A DNA stretch of 64,000 nt. Source: Cyanophora paradoxa (lineage: Eukaryota; Glaucocystophyceae; Cyanophorales; Cyanophoraceae). Shown piece after piece: positions 35,101 to 46,240 of the stretch. A program made the translations under genes and the position numbers. The notes under the pieces were generated by a model. It was given only the letters and a program-made list of their open reading frames with translations. It did not search any database and was not told the origin of the DNA. Within the stretch, counting starts at the first letter, position 1. Every line of letters begins with the position of its first letter. The stretch spans positions 87,651-151,650 of the forward strand of contig QPMI01000214.1 of assembly GCA_004431415.1 (NCBI GenBank), read 5' to 3'.

Positions 35101-38100
35101 GGCGCGGCGAGGGCGGGGCGGGGGCGCACGAGTGCGGGGCGGGGACCTCGGAGCCGGGGCTCGGGGGCAGGCCCCACTGGTCCCGCTTGTGCGTGTAGAG
35201 GGCGAAGACCGTCGGCCCGTTCCCGTTCTTGACCATGCGGCGGACCATGATGCCGGGGCGGGGCCGGAAGATGCGGGAGTAGGGGTTGGGGACGCGGCGG
35301 GCGCCGCGGACGAGGGCCGGGGCGTGGAGGAGGGCGTAGATCCAGGAGTCGCGCTCGCCGGCGATGAGGTCGAGCCAGGGGCCCGTCTCGGGCAGCTTCT
35401 CCGCCTCGGCGTCGGGCTGGATGGTCATCTCCACCGAGCTGCTGCGCGCCTCGCTGTCCTCCTTGTACGCCACCGACACCGCCGCGTGCTCCCCCCGCCG
35501 CTGCTGCTCCATCGCCAGCCGCGACGACGGCCGCCCCGACGGCGACGCCGGCACCCCCGCCCCGGACGCCGGGTAGAGGGTGACGCCGGCCCACGAGCCG
35601 CTGTTGTGGCGCTCGGGGTCCGAGGGGCCGTTGCGGGAGCGGGAGCGGGCGCCGGCGGGGTCCGGGGTGAGGGCGAGGGCGGAGGAGGAGCCGCCGGTGC
35701 GGGCGCCCATGAAGTGCGCGCACTGGTAGGCGTCGCTGCGGCGCGAGGCGGCGGCGACCTCGGCGTCGGCGTCGCAGTCGAGCTCGACGTCGAGCTCGAG
35801 GTCGGCCGCCGAGCGCGCCTTCTCGAGGATGTAGCCGTGGATCGAGTCCATGACGTCGCCGACGCGCTCCTCGGCCTTCTTGATGTAGCGCACCGCCACG
35901 GGGCCCATGAGGATCATCGTCCGCTCCACGTCCCGCCCCGGCACGCAGTCCAGGTCCTGCGAGTAGAAGAGCGAGTCCCGCTTGAACCAGACCTTGAGCT
36001 CCCCGTCCACCGCCGGGATGAAGTTGATCGGCTTCACCGCGAGGCCCGGCCGCCGGCAGATCTCCATGAAGTAGTCGCAGTCCTCCGCCACCACCGTCTG
36101 CCGGCCCCCCTGCGGTGAGCGGGGGCGGGCGGGGCGGGCGGGGCGGGGCAGACGTTGAGGCGGGCGTCGGGGCAGGCGTCAAGGGTGGCCTGAAGGGCGG
36201 CCGCGGGGGCCGCCTCCTCCCGCTCCATCGCCGCGATCCTCTCCGCCAGCCCCACCGCCCCCGCGTTGAAGCGCGCTGCCGTGCGGCGCAGCCAGTCCGC
36301 CCAGCGCGCCTTGTAGCTCCAGTCCACCCACTTGGTGCGCTCCGCGCCGGCGGCGGCGCTCGCCTTGGCGTCCACCACATGCATGAGCTGCAGCATGCGC
36401 TCCGCAACCTGCGGGGCGGGGCGGGTGAGCGGGGAGCAAGGGGAGGGAGCGGGGCGGGGCGGGCCTGGGCGTAGGTCATGTCGGCGAGCTCGCAGGCCCT
36501 GCCGTCGGGGGTGCAGCCGAAGACGACCTTCTGGAAGTCGGCGTTGATGCGCGCCGCGATGGCGTCCTTGCGCGCCCGCACGAGCTCCGCCTGCTTCTCC
36601 TTCGGCTGCGAGAAGACCTCGCGGTCGAGGTCCCGCCAGAGCCGCATCCCCCGCGTGTTGACGACGTGAATCGGCTCCCCCAGCTCCGACGTCACCGTGA
36701 TGATGCCCCCCGCCTCCCCCTCGTAGCTCTTCTCCCAGTCCGCCTCGTTCTCGATCCCCGGCGTCTGCGGCGGCGTGAGGCGAGAGCCGGGGAAGGCGAG
36801 GGTGGCGAGGGGAGCGGACGGCGGCGATGCGGGCCTTGGTCTCGGCCGGCGCGTCCATCTCAGCACACGCGCAGACGCGCGAGGCGAGCAGCACAGCGTC
36901 GAACGGCATCGGGGGGTACCCGAGCCGCGTCGACCACTCGCCGGAAAGCCACTGCCAGGCGGACTCGCCGTCGCCGACGCCGGAGCCGGCGACGAGGACG
37001 AGGTTCTCGCAGGAGCGCATCTTGGCGTAGGTGTAGAGCAGCGGCTCGTAGACGTCCTCGAAGGAGTGGTGCCCGCCGGCGCGCCCGCCCGTCCACTGCA
37101 GCAGCACCGTCGACTCCGGGTTCGCCTTCGCGATGTCCACCACCGCGCTGCCGGCCCGTCAGACCCCTCGACTCGAGACCTCGAATTTCAACCGCTCGTG
37201 CTCGTGCGTAGAGTTTTAGGCTGGATTGGAATGGGGCGGGGCGGGGCGGGGCGGGGCGGGGCGGGCGGACTTGATGGCGGAGACGGAGCCGGGCTTGAAG
37301 GCGACGTGGCGGGCGCCGCGCTGGCGGAGGGCGGCGAGGATCTCGGCGGCCTTGTCGGGCGACGGCACGCCCGCCCCGATGCAGATCCCGTCGATCGGGC
37401 ACAGCGCCGCCTCGCCCTCCTCCAGCGTCGAGAGCACCAGCGGGTACTGGAAGCCCCAGAGGTACTGGGCGGGGGGCGCTGTGAGGCGGGGCGCGGCAGG
37501 ACGAGCGCGGGCCCGGGAGGGGCGCACGGGGTCGAGGAAGAGGAGGTTGAGGGTGACGGCGTCGCCCGGCAGCAGCCGCCCCGCGAGCTCCCCGAGGGCG
37601 CCCCGCAGCTTCTCCGGCGTCTGGAGGCCGCCCCCGGCGAGCTCCACGTGGTACCCGGCCCGCAGCGCCGCCGCCACGGGGTTTACCCCCGTCGTGCTCG
37701 GCGTCATGCCCCCGATCTGCGCCCCGCGCCTTGAGCTCCCGTGCCGGGCCGGCGGGGGCGGGGGCGGGGGCGGACCATGAGCGGGGGCTTGCCGACGGCG
37801 CGGACGAACCTGGTGTCGAGGGCGACGGAGCCGTCGGGCAGGCGCACGACCTTGGGGGCGAAGAGGCGGCCCCAGTGCTGCGCGGCCGCCAGCGCGGGGA
37901 CGGGCTGCTGCGAGAGGATGGCGTTGCGGCCGGCCATCGACGCGCACGAGACGTAGGTGACCCCCGTGCCCCGCTTCTGGACCTCGGCGACGGAGCTCGA
38001 GCCGGGGCCGAAGTTGAGCAGGTGGGATACCTGCCCGGTGCCAGCAAGTTAAACGGAGGCGTGAATGCTCCAAAAATAAGCTCTGATAAACGGCGAACCC

Positions 38101-40332
38101 CGTGCCAGCCGTTGCATGCGGCGAGGGCGCGGTCGTAGCGGAGCGGCTGCACGAGGATCGAGTCGACGAGGTCCGCCGCGAGGTCGGCCGGGCCGGAGCG
38201 CATGTCCCGCCCGTCGCTCGGGGCGTACACGGGGAGGTGCAGGTCCTGGGGCCGCAGGGCGAAGCCGGTGCCGGGGAGGCGGGCCTTGACCTCGGCGGCG
38301 GCGCGGGCGAGCTTGGAGAAGTGGAAGGGAGCCGAGACGGCGAGGAACTGGGCGTCCAGCTCGGGCTTGCGCTTCGAGAAGGGCACCCGGCTCTGGTCCG
38401 TCCCCAGCGGCACGCACTCCTGCCGCAGCGTCTCGTACAGCCGCTGCAGCGCCGGCGGCGCCCCGCACGCCACCACGTGCCGCGGGCCGTTCTTCAGCCC
38501 AATCTCCACGCGCCAGGGGCCGGCGCCGGGACCCTCGGCGGCCTCTGAGGCCTGGGGCGGGGTGAGGGGTGGCGGGGGGGGGGGGGGGGGGGGGGGCGGG
38601 ACGGGCCCTGTTGAGGCGGTCGATGACGGCCTGGACGCGCTCGGGGAGGAGGCGGCGGATGGAGAGCATGGCGCTCGCCCCCGTCGACGACGACGCCGCC
38701 ACCGAGCAGAAGGTCTTCGAGGCCAGCACCGAGGCCGTGATCGACGCCGCCTCCAGGTGGCCCCGCAGCCCCGCGTGGAACAGCGCCCGCGCCGCCGCCC
38801 CGCACCGCTCCACCATCTCCTGCGCCCCCGCGCTCGCAAGCCCCCGGGGCCCCGGGGGCGGCGTCGGCGGGGGATACGCACGTCTTCGGAGCTGCAGGCG
38901 GCGAGGACGGCAGCGGCCCAGATGCCCTGCGAGTGGCCCGTTGCGCCCTGCGGGGCCGGCGTGAGGGCTGCTCGCGCGGGGCTCGAGGGGCCGGCGTGCG
39001 GGGCGTGGCGGGCCTTGAACAAGGAGAGGAAGGCGCGGGGGTCGCGGCGGGACATCTTCATGCACACGTAAAAGTGAGCCACCTGCCGCCCCCCCCGCCC
39101 TCAGACCCGCCGCCCCGCCCGGCGCGGGGTGCCGAGGGGCGGGCCTGGGTGACGAAGACGAGGGGGAAGGAGACGGCAGAGCAGGTGAGGGCCTCGTCGT
39201 TGGGCGTGGCGTCGCGGTTCTCGACCCAGGCCATGCCGTCGACGGCGTAGCCGCCGAGCGGGGTGAGGGCGAGGTCCCCCGTGCAGAGCCCGCTCTCGTC
39301 CCGCACCGCGTCGCACAGCAGCCGGATGAACCCCCGCGCGAACGGGTACGTCTCGTACAGCTGCTTCAGCTCTGCCGACGCCCCGCCACGCTGTCAGCGG
39401 CCGGCGGCGCGCGCGCGGGGGTAGAGCGGGGGCACCGTCGAGGTAGGCGTAGCCCTGGCCGTTGAACTCGAGGAAGAGACCGGCGGCGCCAGCCTCCGCC
39501 TCTATGAAGAGGTGCGACTGCAGCGAGTCCGCGTTCGCGCTGTCGGGCGCCTTGCCCGCCCACTGCTGCGCCCAGAGGAAGTTGCGGACGGCGTCTGCCT
39601 GGTTCGGCAGGCCGGCCGTCGCCCTGCGCCCCGCCCCCGCCCGTCACCCGCCGCCCCGCCCCCGCCCCGCCCAGGCCCCGAGGCGCCGCACTCGTGCACA
39701 TCGCCCTGCGACGCAAGACGGTGCGCGTCAGTGCCGGCGGCCCGCCGCGCAAAGCGGCGGGGCACGCGTACGTGGGAGATGATGCTCCGCGCGATGTGCT
39801 GGTAGGTCGCGATAATCTGCCCGGCGGACGTGCGAGGGTATGTCGGCGGAGGGGATTGGCGGATCGGAGGCGGGCCGGGCGCGTTCGGGCGGACCAGCTG
39901 CGAGCGACTGATCTCGTTGATTGGGGGGTCGAGCTTGTCAGCGCGGCGAAGGGAGGAGAGCCACGCCGAAATGGCCTCGATTTCCGACGCAAACTGCTTA
40001 AATCCGCGGTCGTAAGCGTCCAGCAGCGCGGGCGGCGGCGGCGGCGGCGCGGGGCGGCTAACGTCGTCGCGGTGAAGCTCCGGGCTCGCCGCGTACACGC
40101 GGCTCGCCGGGGCTCGGAGGCCGGCTGGAAGGTTCAGTCCCCACGCACTAGACGGGCCGCTGCGATCCGAGGCCCTCGGAACGAAGCAGGGCGCCCACGG
40201 CGGGAGAATTTACCCAATGGCAAAAAAGGTCGAAGTGCGGGCGGCGTCACTCGCATTCAGGGCGTCCCGAGACATCGGACGCCCCGTACCGTTCAGAGAC
40301 GCAAGCTGTTCAAACGAGTTGGTCCTCGACAT
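26183..40332 (-). CDS. Type I fatty acid synthase, single-chain fungal-type
   Basis: One gene of 14.1 kb encodes all activities of a fungal-type FAS in the order AT-ER-DH-MPT-ACP-KR-KS-PPT, normally split over beta and alpha subunits in yeast. Landmarks (minus strand): start [20 protein letters not shown] at 40332; acetyl transferase [14 protein letters not shown] (~38.94 kb); enoyl reductase [17 protein letters not shown] (~37.7 kb) and [19 protein letters not shown] (~37.1 kb); dehydratase hot-dog [15 protein letters not shown] (~33.95 kb); malonyl/palmitoyl transferase [13 protein letters not shown] and GHSLGEYGC (~33.6 and 33.15 kb); [17 protein letters not shown] with the pantetheine serine (~31.8 kb); ketoreductase [16 protein letters not shown] and YSESK (~30.6-30.0 kb); ketosynthase [22 protein letters not shown] and [10 protein letters not shown] (~28.5-27.4 kb); phosphopantetheinyl transferase VDVEEIGLF and [11 protein letters not shown] (~26.6-26.5 kb). 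Stop 26183-26185. No key residue is visibly missing; many short introns, some with GC donors. Confidence 0.95.
36409..36464 (-). other. Example GC-AG intron in the FAS gene
   Basis: Exon ...ADMTYAQ ends GCC-CAG and is followed directly by GCCCGCCCC; the next exon resumes VAERMLQ after CCCGCAG. There is no GT near the boundary, so the donor must be GC. The 56-nt intron contains a CTCAC branch-like motif. Confidence 0.75.
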
Positions 40333-41007
40333 GTCGCAGTGAAGTCGATCGAACGAGAGGGCGAGATCTAGAGGAGAGAACTGGGCGACGAGAGAGTGTG
40401 CTGCCGCGGCGCTGCTCGTGGTGGAGAGGGGCGTCGCCCTCTCCGCGCTGCGCGGCTTGCGGGACGAGGGACGGTGCTGCGGGGATACAGAGCACACGGC
40501 CGCGGCCGATCGAGATAACGATCCAGATTGGTATCCGTCACAGCGACCGGCCACAAAACCGCTGCGCCGAATCCGTCCGCGTCCGTACCGATACCCCATA
40601 CCCCCAGACACTGGCTGAGCTCATGAGGGTCCGGCTCACTGCCGCGGGCCCGCGGCGGGGCTCAGTGGCCATGGGCTCATGATCATCGTCACCGGGCTTA
40701 GGCCGCTCAGCCCGGCTGCTTCGCATCCTGCGCATGCCGTGAGCCTGCGGCTAGCTGCTTCGCATGTATCTGCTCATGGTCAATGCCATGATCGATGTCT
40801 CGGAGGACAATTGCTCGATAGCTAACCGCAGCCGCCTCCGCTGTAGCTCGCGGGGCTCGCTGCGGGGCACAGATCTCACCCACGCGGACGACGTACGCGT
40901 CCGCGGCCGTGGCGTGCGATTCGATATTCGTCACGCCGTGACGAGCATCGTGAGGTGTCCCGCGCGGCAAGCGTTAAGATCCGATCGCGAAGATCGGTCA
41001 GCCTGGC

Positions 41008-41025
41008 AATATTGATATCAATATT
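41008..41025. repeat. 18-bp perfect AT palindrome
   Basis: AATATTGATATCAATATT reads the same on both strands and lies in otherwise GC-rich DNA. A related CAATTAATATTAATATTGC word occurs once in each tandem-array unit that extends that far (for example at 46469). Confidence 0.8.
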
Positions 41026-41527
41026 AATTGCAAGTGCACGTGTGCCGCGGTGCATTTAAAATTGGCGCTGCATGCCGTACGCGTGCGCGACCCCCGCCCG
41101 CGCGCGCCTGCTACTGGCCATGGCCCGCAACTGACCATGCCGCAGTGCGTGCCGCAGCGTGCGAGGCGCCTCCGGCGGGCGGGCGGCGATGCTCTCCGGA
41201 GAGCGGAGGCGGCCGGCGCCGCGGCCGGCGCCAGCGCCCCGCGCGCCGCGGGCCGCGCTCCTCCACTTGGATTACGGGAGGACCGGACCGGCTAGCGCGC
41301 GCGCTGGCGCCAGTGCCTATGGCTTAGGCCGGCATCCACCCGCGGCTTCCCCCGGCGACGCTCACAATCAACCTTCAGCCCCGGATATTTAATTCAATTC
41401 CACCGTGGCACCGCCGCGGCGGGCGGGCGGCCTCCCGGCTCTCGGCAGCTCGCCCACAGCTGGCCTCCCTGCTCAGCGGCTGGGCCCGAGTGCTCGAAGT
41501 CGAGCCAGCTCCGGATCCAGCCTGGCA

Positions 41528-41557
41528 GGTCCGACGGTCCGACGGTCCAACGGTCCG
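41528..41557 (+). repeat. 8-bp tandem repeat GGTCCGAC
   Basis: GGTCCGAC is repeated twice, then GGTCCAAC, then GGTCCG. The core is related to the GTCCGACGGTC words in the spacers at 8.9 and 25.5 kb. Confidence 0.7.
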
Positions 41558-41930
41558 CCCCGCCATGCCCCCACCCCACTGCGGCTCTGAAACTCACTAC
41601 ACGGGGGTGATCATGAGCAGCCACGCCCCGATCATCGGTCCTTGCCAAGTTGGCTCATGTGCACAAGGTATCCGATGATCGGCGGCGGCTCGTACCCTCA
41701 TGATCAGCCATCCACTAGAGACATGCTCCGTGCGCGCCTGCCCGCCCGCCTGCCGGCCGGCCCGGTGCCGGGCCCTAGCTGATCGACCCACGTACCCCGC
41801 GCAGCCCGCGCGGGAGCCTGCCGCCGGCGAAAAGGAGGGGTCGCAGCTGCAGCCGCGCGACAGCGGGATCGGCGCGGCGGGCGTCGCTGCGGTGAACGCC
41901 GGCGGGCGTAAGGCCTGCGGGGCGGAGCAG

Positions 41931-43726
41931 ATGGCGGCCGTGCGTGGCGCCCGTGATCTCTACCCTCGAGATTTATCCTCTGACCAGTCGCCTTCTCGCT
42001 GCGCTCGCAGGCGGTCCCAGGGGAGGCTGCGGGCTCGAGCTCGGAAGCCGACCCGCGGCGCGCAGCGGGAGTTCCGCGGCGGCAGGCCGCGTCAGCGCCC
42101 TCTGTCAAGGCACTCCCCTGCCCGTCTCCCTGCCGCCTCGTACCCGTCTTGAGCTCCCTCCCGCAGGCCGCCGAGGAGGGCCCGAAGCGGGGCGCGGTTG
42201 AGGTGCGACCCGCGATTCTAACCCCTCCCTCCCCCCTCCCCACTCCCCCCCCCCGGCTCCCCGGCCCCCGCCCCCCGCCCCCCCCCCCCCCTCCTCCTCC
42301 TCCCCCCTCGCCCCCCTCCCCACTCTTCGACCCCTCCCTCTCTCCTCCCTTCCCCCCCCCCCCCCCCCCCTCCCCTCCCCTCCCCTCCCCTTCCTCTCTG
42401 GCGCCGCCTCACGCCTCACTGGCGCTCTGCAGATGAGCGAGCTCGAGGCCAAACATCAGGCCCCGCCCGTGACTGCCGTGCGCTCCCGGCCCCGTCATCT
42501 TTCGCTGCGGCCTGGGACCTCGCTGACGTCAAGCTCCAGGAGGAAGAGCGGGTGCAGCGCCCGGGAGAACCCTGCCTCTCGTTCCAGGGGTACGCCCTCA
42601 TCGGTCTCCGTAACGCCGCGACGCTGCGCCTCAGTGCGGCCCCTGCCGTACCCCCCTCGCTGCGGGCCCCCCTCTGACGGACGCGTCACCGGTCCCGGGG
42701 CGCAGGCGTCGACGTGCCGCTGGCCGCCGGCTTCCAGACCTCCGAGATGTTGCTCGAGGCCATCAAGTGCGCAGGCGCCCGGCTCCTCAAGGTACGCCGC
42801 GCCGCGCCGCGACGCGCCCCGAGTCCTCCGACGGCCGCTGAGGGGCCGGCGCGGCAGGACCCGCACGTCCTCTCCGCTATGCGGGTCTCGTACAGGGGCG
42901 AGGCGGACCTGGACGCCGTCCTCCGCCCCCTCGTGGACGCCGCGGCGGAGATGGACGAGCCCGAGAGGCGCCGGGCGGCGGAGGAGGCCATCGAGAAGTG
43001 CGCCGGCGCCATCAAAGCGAGCGCGCGCGCGCGCGTGTGTGTGTGCTCTCGCCGGCGCCCGCGGCCCGCCTCACCCGCGCCGGGCTGCAGGCCTGTCGGG
43101 CAAGGCGGGGCAGTGGTGGGCCGACAACTTCCCCGCGCGCCTGGTGGAGGAGGGGCCCGGGAGGGCCGCCTTCTTGCGGGTCCGAACGGGCGTGGAGCTG
43201 CTCACCTACATCGCTGCCAGCGACGTGCACGGCTTCCTCAAGCTCACATCCCCCAGGTCCGCTCTTGATCCACCTATATAAAGCTTAGTCCCGAGACCTC
43301 GACCCGCCGCGGGCGCGGACCTATAGCTTACTCCCGCGCGCGCGCTCCCCGCAGCACGCTGCAGCTGCGGCGCGTCTGCCTCGCCCTGGCCTTGGTCATA
43401 TCGATCTGGGGGCCCATCAGGAACGACACGAACGACCAAGACGACATCGATCGCGTTGGCGTGGTGCGTTCCTACGTGCATGTGTACCGGGCACTGTCGC
43501 CCGCTCTCCTGACCGTGAGGGAGAGATTGGAGAGCTCGAGCGCAGGCGCTTCACCAACTTGCGGAGCGGGGCGGAGAACCCGCACAGCGGCGCTCGTCTG
43601 CTCTCAGTCGCCTTCGAGGCCTGGGGCGCCGAGCTCAAGACCTCGAGCTGGGGCTCGCTCCCAGCTGCGGCGGCGGGCAAGATCAAGATTAAGATTGCGC
43701 TGTCGACCATCGATTGTTTGGTCTAG
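41931..43726 (+). CDS. Unknown protein, probably membrane-anchored, all early introns phase 0
   Basis: Not recognised. Exon 1 is 9 nt (MAA, 41931-41939). Then come 42011-42109, 42167-42202 (AAEEGPKRGAVE), 42433-42459 (MSELEAKHQ) and a long exon from 42534 (LQEEERVQRPGEPCLSFQGY). Further exons read GVDVPLAAGFQTSEMLLEAI, DPHVLSAMRVSYRGEADLDA, GLSGKAGQWWADNFPARLVE, LLTYIAASDVHGFLKLTSPS/TLQLRRVCLALALVISIWGP (a likely membrane helix) and FTNLRSGAENPHSGARLLSV, ending IALSTIDCLV with TAG at 43724-43726. Two introns (42110-42166 and 42460-42533) start with GC. The order of the early exons is inferred from frame; the 3' half is better supported. Confidence 0.5.
42220..42411 (+). other. Homopyrimidine tract in an intron
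   Basis: Almost pure C/T for about 190 bases, ending just before the CTCTGCAG acceptor at 42432. It is the polypyrimidine part of a 230-nt intron and could form triplex or, on the other strand, G-quadruplex structures. Confidence 0.7.
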
Positions 43727-45058
43727 CTAGGCCGGATCTACATTTGCATGTACCCGAAACCATCGAAATAAAAAACCAACGGGGTCCAATCCAGGGGAAC
43801 ATGTTCAGTCGGGGGGCCATCACGAGCATGACAGGGGCCTGATGGGATCTGGCGCTATAGCTACGCGCCGACAAGAATGGTGGGGAGGGGAGCTGGGGTC
43901 CAGAGGAGGGTGCGGGGGCGACCGAGCAGCTACTGGCGGGCCCGAACAGATCGCTTGCATGCTGAAGCGCCGGGTGGGCAGGCGCGTCCGCCGCTGCTGG
44001 CGAGGCGAGCGACGCCAGGGGTCCTGCACGCAGTAGCAGCGAAGATCAGTTGGCGCTCAAGCGCGCGCGCCGGGACGCCCGGGCGCCTGCACCGCACTTC
44101 CATGCGATCGGCGGCCCCCGGGGTCCGACGAAGAACGCCTCTCAAGGAGAGCTGCACGGGCGGGCAGGCGGCGCTCGTCGCTTTGCTGCAGTGCTGCGCG
44201 GGGGCCGATCAAACCCCGCTCTTTCTCGGCGCCGCGGCCGCCCAAGGGCCCGGCGTGCCGCGCCCCAACACGGGAGACGCACCCGAGAGCTGCTACGCGT
44301 CGCCGAGTCCCGCCACGCGCCCTCCACCAGGGTTCCTCTAGGCCTGCAGGTGCGTTCAGGTGCCGAACTCGCACGCGGAGCCTCAGCGCGCGCTGCCCAC
44401 GTACATGCGACGCAATGGGCTCCTTCGAGGCGCCCCTGGGCTCCGGAGACGCATCTTCGGACGTCTCGCGCTCGCGCTGTGCCTAATCAGCGCTCGAGGC
44501 GGACGCGCCGCGCGGGCCCACTATCAGCCCCAGAAACGCGCACCACATTCTTCTCATGACTTCCGACGTCCGAGGGCAGTCCGTGAGTGCGCGAGAGCGG
44601 GCCGGGCAGCGACTCCTCACACCTCAAGAGCCGACCTCCAGAGCAAATCCCTGCAGAGTTGATCCGGGCTTTCAAGCGTGCACGTGGCCTCCACGCTCGC
44701 TAGGAGCTTGTCCGCCGTGCATAGCTAGCTGAACAGAACTCCGAGCACCGCGCCGCTCCTGTCGGTGGCAAACGCTTGAGATAGAAACCAGGCGCGACAT
44801 GAACTCAGAGCACAGATTGCACCGCCGAGAGGATTGCTCTCTCCGAGGCTCCGCACGCACTCCTTCGGGTGCCAGGACCAAAGCGTGCATTCCGCAGCTG
44901 CCCGACACGCACATCTCGTATTCTGCGCTAGATCTAGCACGCAGCACGTGCGTAGCTAGCTCTCCGGCAACTCCGGCAAGAGGAAGGCGCGGCTTAGGCG
45001 CGGCTAAGGCGCCTTGGACGGGGTAAGGGGAAGGGCGGGGCGGGGGGAGGGGCAAGTT

Positions 45059-45149
45059 TTGGCCGCTGCAGCGGCCAATCCTTTTTTGTCCACGGGTGGG
45101 GGTACGGGTAAGTACGGGGGGGGCAAGTTTTGGCCGCTGCAGCGGCCAA
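45059..45149. repeat. Paired 20-bp perfect palindromes, one pair per array unit
   Basis: TTGGCCGCTGCAGCGGCCAA is self-complementary and occurs twice per unit about 71-73 bp apart, each preceded by GGGCAAGTT and followed by TCC plus a T run. Positions: 45059 and 45130; 47915 and 47988; (split by the transposon) and 53223; 55990 and 56062; 58804 and 58876. Hairpin plus T run resembles an RNA polymerase III-type or processing signal, but no transcript is known. Confidence 0.85.
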
Positions 45150-45599
45150 TCCTTTTTCGCACCCCCGAAATATCTGCGCTCGACTCCGCAGGCGAGCACT
45201 TTAGCTTCGCGACTTGCTGAGCTCGCGGGTGATCATGACGGCGTGCGCGCTCTTTGCCCGCACACGAGGCGCCGGCGCATGCATGGAGATCGAGATGCGG
45301 TGCGAGCGCAGTGGTGCGCCCCCGAACTCAGCTAGCTATAGGATGTTGTTGCTGAAGATCTGCAGGTCGAGGCGAGGAGCTCGAGGACCACGCGTACAGA
45401 CGGCAGTGCACAGCCCAAATCGCGGGCTCGCAGCCGGTAGATCATCGGATCCTGCGCGAACGCTCCGAGGCTCGCACGCCGGGGCCTTGCAGCTGTGTGC
45501 AGCGCGCAACGACAACGACAGCGGCCGGGGGCGTCGAAGACAGAGAAAGGCTCTGAGCGACGCTCGTTCGACGTGCGGGCGGCTGCGGTGATCGGGGCG

Positions 45600-46240
45600 T
45601 GTTGAGGCCCTGAGGCGCTCGCTGGCCGCTCTTCCTGGTACGGCGCGACGGCCTCCACGCCGCCGACCTGCGGGTGCAGCCGGAGGAGCTCTGCGACGCG
45701 GCCGCCGCCTTGGTCCGCCTCCGGCGTTTCCCCTTCGACTCCGCCCGCTCGCCCGCTCGCGCGCCGCGCCGCGCGGGCCGACCGTCGGACGGACGCAGCG
45801 GTGGCGGCGGCGCAAGCGCGGGCGGGAACTCCTGCGGCAGCTGCCGAAGGAGGCGACGGGCCTCCTCGTCGACCTCGTCTCGGGGTGCGCGGCGGGCCCT
45901 GCCTCGTCCCTGCCCGCCCCCGCGCGCCTCACGCGGCCCGCAGCACCTTCGCAGCCGCCCCGCCGCCCCCGACGCCGCCATCGCCATCGGCCTCTCTGCC
46001 CCCTGCCGCCCCGCCCGCCCTGCCGGGCGAGTCAGTGGCGACCGTGCCGGCTCCATCGGCACGGCCGGCCGGCGGCACCGGGCGGACCCGGCACGACGCC
46101 GAGCTGGCTGGCTCTCCATCTTCTTGGAGACCGCCGCCGCCGCGGGGCCTTCCCCGCCGGCGCCGGCCGTCCGGGTGGCCAACCCCCTCATCGAGTTCCT
46201 CAGGAGCGTCGAGCTCGGCTACTGCGCGCGGCTCCACGTC
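45600..46240 (+). pseudogene. Possible VPS11-like gene fragment inside each array unit
   Basis: In copy 1 one frame reads RGRELLRQLPKEATGLLVDL followed by VSG and a GT donor. Farther on it reads GWLSIFLE and ANPLIEFLRSVELGYCARL. The spacing recalls the YGK-LL-x-LPE-TT-LL-LCTG and WL-x-FLE stretches of VPS11, a core subunit of the HOPS/CORVET membrane-tethering complexes. Only about 120 residues could be related, far short of the about 900 of the family, and no start or full exon set was found, so it would be a duplicated fragment. The match is from memory of the family pattern and is weak. Equivalent segments sit at about 48.5, 53.7, 56.5 and 59.4 kb (last one cut). Confidence 0.25.

Larger units (their letters stand above)
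40333..41930. other. 1.6-kb divergent spacer upstream of FAS
   Basis: It separates the FAS start from the plus-strand gene at 41931. TGATCA-type palindromes occur near 40677, 41609, 41632 and 41697, and GCTAGCTGCTTCGCAT-like words twice around 40710-40765. It also holds the AT palindrome and 8-bp tandem repeat listed separately. No gene supported. Confidence 0.5.

Noticed and set aside
45059-45149. Palindromes as bacterial Rho-independent terminators
   Set aside because: The genome is eukaryotic with introns; the T run is noted but a bacterial mechanism does not apply.
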